From NCBI GenBank assembly GCA_030628905.1, contig DAOVQB010000049.1, positions 1 to 24,313 of the forward strand: a DNA stretch of 24,313 bases. Reading direction: 5' to 3'. Positions 21,891 to 24,313 of this stretch are shown in pieces. Position numbers and translations under genes: made by a program. A model generated the notes under the pieces. The model worked only from the letters and a program-made list of their open reading frames with translations, was not told where the DNA came from and did no database searches. Position 1 is the first letter of the stretch. Every line of letters begins with the position of its first letter. This DNA is from DAOVQB01 sp023128935 (GTDB lineage: Bacteria; Eisenbacteria; RBG-16-71-46; CAIMUX01; WJJG01).

Positions 21891-21963
21891 GCCGATGTAG
21901 CTCAGCTGGTAGAGCAGCTCATTCGTAATGAGCAGGTCAACGGTTCGAGTCCGTTCATCGGCT
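21891..21963 (+). tRNA. tRNA-Thr (anticodon CGU)
   Basis: GCCGATG pairs with CATCGGC in the acceptor arm. The D-arm is GCTCAGCTGGTAGAGC, the anticodon stem GCTCA/TGAGC with loop TTCGTAA, and the T-arm ACGG-TTCGAGT-CCGT. The anticodon CGU reads the Thr codon ACG. Discriminator is T and CCA is not encoded. It lies 46 nt after tRNA-Phe, and both are probably cotranscribed. Confidence 0.95.
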
Positions 21964-21967
21964 CAGT

Positions 21968-22006
21968 GCCCCGGACATGATCGGCCGGGGCTTTGTGCTT
22001 GTGTTT
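21968..22006 (+). terminator. Terminator after tRNA-Thr
   Basis: GCCCCGG (21968-21974) pairs with CCGGGGC (21985-21991) in a 7-bp GC stem with a 10-nt loop, followed by a T-rich tail TTTGTGCTTGTGTTT. It lies 4 nt past the tRNA 3' end. Confidence 0.75.
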
Positions 22007-22032
22007 CCGAAGGGAGGGGGGAGCAGTCTGCC

Positions 22033-23442
22033 ATGCCAACGCTGATTCTCAGTGTCTCGGGCGCAAGGGGCATCGTTGGAGATGGGTTGGATGAGCAGGT
22101 GGCCTTCCGGTTGGCCGATGCCTTTGCGTCGGTTGTGGGCGCTGGAGTGATCCTGATCGGGCGCGATTCCCGACGCTCTGGGCCGCAGATTGCGCGGGCC
22201 GCAGCCGATGCTCTGGCGCAACGCGGGTGTACGCTCCGTGACCTTGGCGTGGTGGCAACGCCGACCGTGCAAGTTGCTGTTGAAGCAGCTGGGGCGCGGG
22301 GAGGGGTTGTAGTTACCGCCAGCCACAATCCGCCAGCTTGGAATGCGCTCAAGTTCATCGGCCCCGCAGGAACCTTCCTGGCGCCCCCTGAGATGAAACA
22401 GCTGCTCGATACCTTCCGCTGCAGTGTTGCCGATCGGCTGCCACCTGACGGTGGTGGGCGCTTGGCTGCTGCAGATGCCGCGGGGTGTGGAGCATCACTG
22501 CGAACCGCGGCGGGGGAAACGGCCGTCGAGCAGCATGTGCAACAGATCCTGGGGACCGTGGACGCCTCCCGGATCCGCAGCGCGGATCTCAAGGTTGTAG
22601 TTGACGCCGTCCACGGAGCGGGCAGTGTACTCGTCGAGCCGCTGTTGGATGCGCTCGGAGTACGGGTGGCCTGGATTGCGCGCGAGCCAAACGGGGATCT
22701 TCCACCGCAGCCGGAACCCTGCGCAGAGCGCCTACAGCCGCTGCTGGCCCGCGTCCGCAAGGAGGACGCTGCCGTGGGCTTCGGGCTGGATCCGGACGGG
22801 GACCGGTGTGCCCTGGTCACGCCGGACGGGATGATGGGAGAAGAGTGGACCCTCCCGCTAGCAACCCTGGCGCGGCTTCGCGAGGGTTCCCTGGGCCCGC
22901 TGGTCACGAACCTGAGTACTTCGTCGCGGATCGATCACCTGGCTGATCGCTTTGGGGTGACGCTCCTGCGCACACCTGTAGGTGAAGCCAACGTAGTTGC
23001 TCGCATGCGTGAAGAAAGAGCGATCTTTGGTGGCGAGGGCAACGGTGGAGTTATCGACCCAACGGTCCATCTGGGGCGCGACGCGGGCGTAGCGATCGCG
23101 CGGCTACTGGTCTTGGAGGTCAGTGGTACAGGAGTCGGTGGTGGGACGCGGGGAGGGATCCGGGAAGCAGCAGAGGATTTCCCCGTGCGAGAGATGCTCA
23201 AGCGGAAGCTGACCCTTGATGAGCTGCACCGTCCTCTGCTGATGGACCGGCTGCGGGAGACCTTTGGTGATCCTCAGAATGAGGAAGATGGGTTGTGGTG
23301 GAGCCGGGAGAAGCGCTGGCTGCATGTGCGTCCGTCGGGCACCGAACCAGTGGTGCGCGTGATGGCGGAAGCGGAGAGTGGGAATGAGGCCGGGAGGCTT
23401 GTCGAAGCCGTCTTTTCGCTTGCCCGGGAGTTGGAGCAGTAA
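22033..23442 (+). CDS. Alpha-D-phosphohexomutase (GlmM/ManB type)
   Basis: The 469-residue protein has all four motifs of the family: GGVVVTASHNPPAWNALKFI with the phosphoserine, GLDPDGDRCAL binding magnesium, FGGEGNGGVI for substrate, and LHVRPSGTEPVVRV for the phosphate. It begins with LSVSGARGIVGDGLD, as in phosphoglucosamine mutases and phosphomannomutases of the shorter bacterial/archaeal type. ATG 22033 is required because any earlier in-frame start would overlap tRNA-Thr; GGGGGAG precedes it. It interconverts a sugar 6-phosphate and 1-phosphate, supplying UDP-GlcNAc for cell wall and lipid A, or GDP-mannose. Which substrate is preferred is not clear from sequence; GlmM is my first guess. 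It sits downstream of two tRNAs and upstream of a TPR gene. Confidence 0.9.
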   Translation: MPTLILSVSGARGIVGDGLDEQVAFRLADAFASVVGAGVILIGRDSRRSGPQIARAAADALAQRGCTLRDLGVVATPTVQVAVEAAGARGGVVVTASHNPPAWNALKFIGPAGTFLAPPEMKQLLDTFRCSVADRLPPDGGGRLAAADAAGCGASLRTAAGETAVEQHVQQILGTVDASRIRSADLKVVVDAVHGAGSVLVEPLLDALGVRVAWIAREPNGDLPPQPEPCAERLQPLLARVRKEDAAVGFGLDPDGDRCALVTPDGMMGEEWTLPLATLARLREGSLGPLVTNLSTSSRIDHLADRFGVTLLRTPVGEANVVARMREERAIFGGEGNGGVIDPTVHLGRDAGVAIARLLVLEVSGTGVGGGTRGGIREAAEDFPVREMLKRKLTLDELHRPLLMDRLRETFGDPQNEEDGLWWSREKRWLHVRPSGTEPVVRVMAEAESGNEAGRLVEAVFSLARELEQ

Positions 23443-23443
23443 C

Positions 23444-23502
23444 GCAGAGCCGAAAGCAGCCCCAAGCAACCAGCAGAGCGGAAAGCGGGCCCTAAGCAAC
23501 CA
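23444..23502. repeat. Two-copy 29/30-bp tandem repeat between the mutase and TPR genes
   Basis: Unit 1 (23444-23472) and unit 2 (23473-23502) share GCAGAGC at the start, GAAAGC in the middle and AAGCAACCA at the end. The copies differ at only a few positions plus one inserted base. They fill most of the gap between the two genes. Confidence 0.8.
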
Positions 23503-23524
23503 ATCGAGTGGAGTAAGGATCGCG

Positions 23525-24313
23525 ATGGGATGGATTGGCCTGATCTGTGAGCGCCTGCTGGGCTATGAGCCGGTGGGCCGGCGCTGGCGGCTGGTGAGGA
23601 CGGATCCCACCCGGCAGCGGGGTCATGGACTCCCCGAGCGAATTCCGGTCACGCCGGAGCTCTGGCGTGATTGCCGGAGGGGTGAGGGGCCAGCGAAACT
23701 GCCCCACGCGCAGATTGCCGCGCTTGCCGAGCGGTTTCTGGCAGACTACCCGAAGCATGGCAGCGCGCCGGCCCTGCGCCGCTTTGTGGCCAAGGCACCA
23801 TTGGCGAGCAGGGTAGAGGATGCCCTCAAGCGGAAGGCTTGGGCTGAGGCGGAGACCACCCTGCGCGAGCTGAGGCGCCTGGATCCCGATGACCCGCGGG
23901 CCGTTCTGTTGCTCGGTCTCTGCCTGCAAAACCAGAGCCGGCTGGACGAGGCAGAGCGGTGTTACGAGGAGATCTCTGCTCTGATGAAAGGGGACGCCGA
24001 TTTCCACGTCTTTCGCGCCGGGCTATATGAGCTGCGCGGGCAGCTGCCGGAGGCGAAAGCCGCTTACTCTGAGGCGCGTGCTCTTCAAGCTGACCATGCG
24101 CTGGCTCTCGAACGCCTTTCAGCTCTCGGTGAGATGGTTGAGATCTACCTGGGCGATATGGATCATCCGGAGAAGGCCTATCTTCCTACGGATGCCTATG
24201 AGAATGCGCTTGAGGCCGATTGGAACGGGGAGCAGCGGTCAGCGGAATTCTACCTCGAGCGATCCGATTTTCACCTGAGACACGGCCAGCCGGGCCTGGC
24301 CCTCAAAGCCGCC
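23525..24313 (+). CDS. TPR-repeat protein, truncated by the window end
   Basis: An open frame runs from ATG 23525 through all 263 codons to the window edge with no stop. AAGGA sits 5 nt before the ATG. The N-terminal 95 residues (MGWIGLICERLLGYEPVGRR onward) match nothing I know. From about residue 97, helix pairs of TPR type appear: AEAETTLRELRRLDPDDPRA, VLLLGLCLQNQSRLDEAERC, YEEISALMKGDADFHVFRAG, LYELRGQLPEAKAAYSEARA. The last residues suggest further TPR units beyond the edge. No signal peptide or transmembrane segment is visible in this part. TPR proteins mostly serve as protein-binding scaffolds. The role is unknown. Confidence 0.82.
   Translation, partial: MGWIGLICERLLGYEPVGRRWRLVRTDPTRQRGHGLPERIPVTPELWRDCRRGEGPAKLPHAQIAALAERFLADYPKHGSAPALRRFVAKAPLASRVEDALKRKAWAEAETTLRELRRLDPDDPRAVLLLGLCLQNQSRLDEAERCYEEISALMKGDADFHVFRAGLYELRGQLPEAKAAYSEARALQADHALALERLSALGEMVEIYLGDMDHPEKAYLPTDAYENALEADWNGEQRSAEFYLERSDFHLRHGQPGLALKAA

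Overview
The window is bacterial chromosomal DNA of high G+C content. It has dense bacterial gene packing, Shine-Dalgarno sites before most genes, and two tRNAs that do not encode CCA. A lipid A acyltransferase, a type IV pilus minor pilin cluster and secreted proteins with a FlgD-like C-terminal domain indicate a diderm (Gram-negative) bacterium. Secreted Cys-rich beta-helix proteins ending in a FlgD-type Ig domain, together with a DUF3467 protein, FmdB and a bacterial myo-inositol-1-phosphate synthase, would fit one of the uncultured FCB-type candidate phyla, for example an Eisenbacteria-like lineage. That placement is inference, not proof.

Layout. 1-182: a structured non-coding element with inverted ends, just past the 3' end of a pilin operon. 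183-5805 (minus strand): minor pilins in the order pilV-like, pilX-like, fimT/gspH-like, and a very large pilW-like pilin carrying about four FN3 domains and a C-terminal LamG/DUF1080-like sandwich. 5806-6213: divergent promoter region with several dyads. 6214-11894 (plus strand): a housekeeping run, tatA, rsmD, coaD, fmdB-type zinc ribbon, obg, HEAT-repeat protein, dprA and an LpxL/HtrB acyltransferase, with several overlapping or abutting genes. 11906-14865: two paralogous secreted beta-helix/FlgD-like proteins, transcribed divergently from a 305-bp region with two near-identical extended -10 promoter cores in opposite orientation. 14962-17467: inositol-phosphate synthase (minus) divergent from a LysR-type regulator (plus), with a LysR-type dyad between them. 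17487-19076 (minus): a class I aminotransferase behind a small DUF3467 gene. 19169-21722 (plus): a GAF-containing histidine-kinase-like protein that lacks the phospho-acceptor histidine and other ATP-site residues, followed by a receiver-only response regulator that looks intact. 21772-21963: tRNA-Phe(GAA) and tRNA-Thr(CGU) with a promoter candidate and a terminator. 22033-23442: a GlmM/ManB-type phosphohexomutase. 23525 to the window end: a TPR protein that runs off the edge.

How the parts work together. The pilins would form the minor-pilin tip complex of a type IV pilus, with the giant PilW-like subunit as probable adhesin. TatA and the housekeeping run serve export, ribosome assembly, CoA synthesis, DNA uptake/recombination and outer-membrane lipid synthesis. 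The beta-helix pair are exported surface or secreted proteins. The LysR/inositol-synthase pair has the arrangement of a classical autoregulated LysR regulator and its target. The degenerate kinase and intact receiver suggest a signalling unit that does not work by ordinary histidine autophosphorylation.
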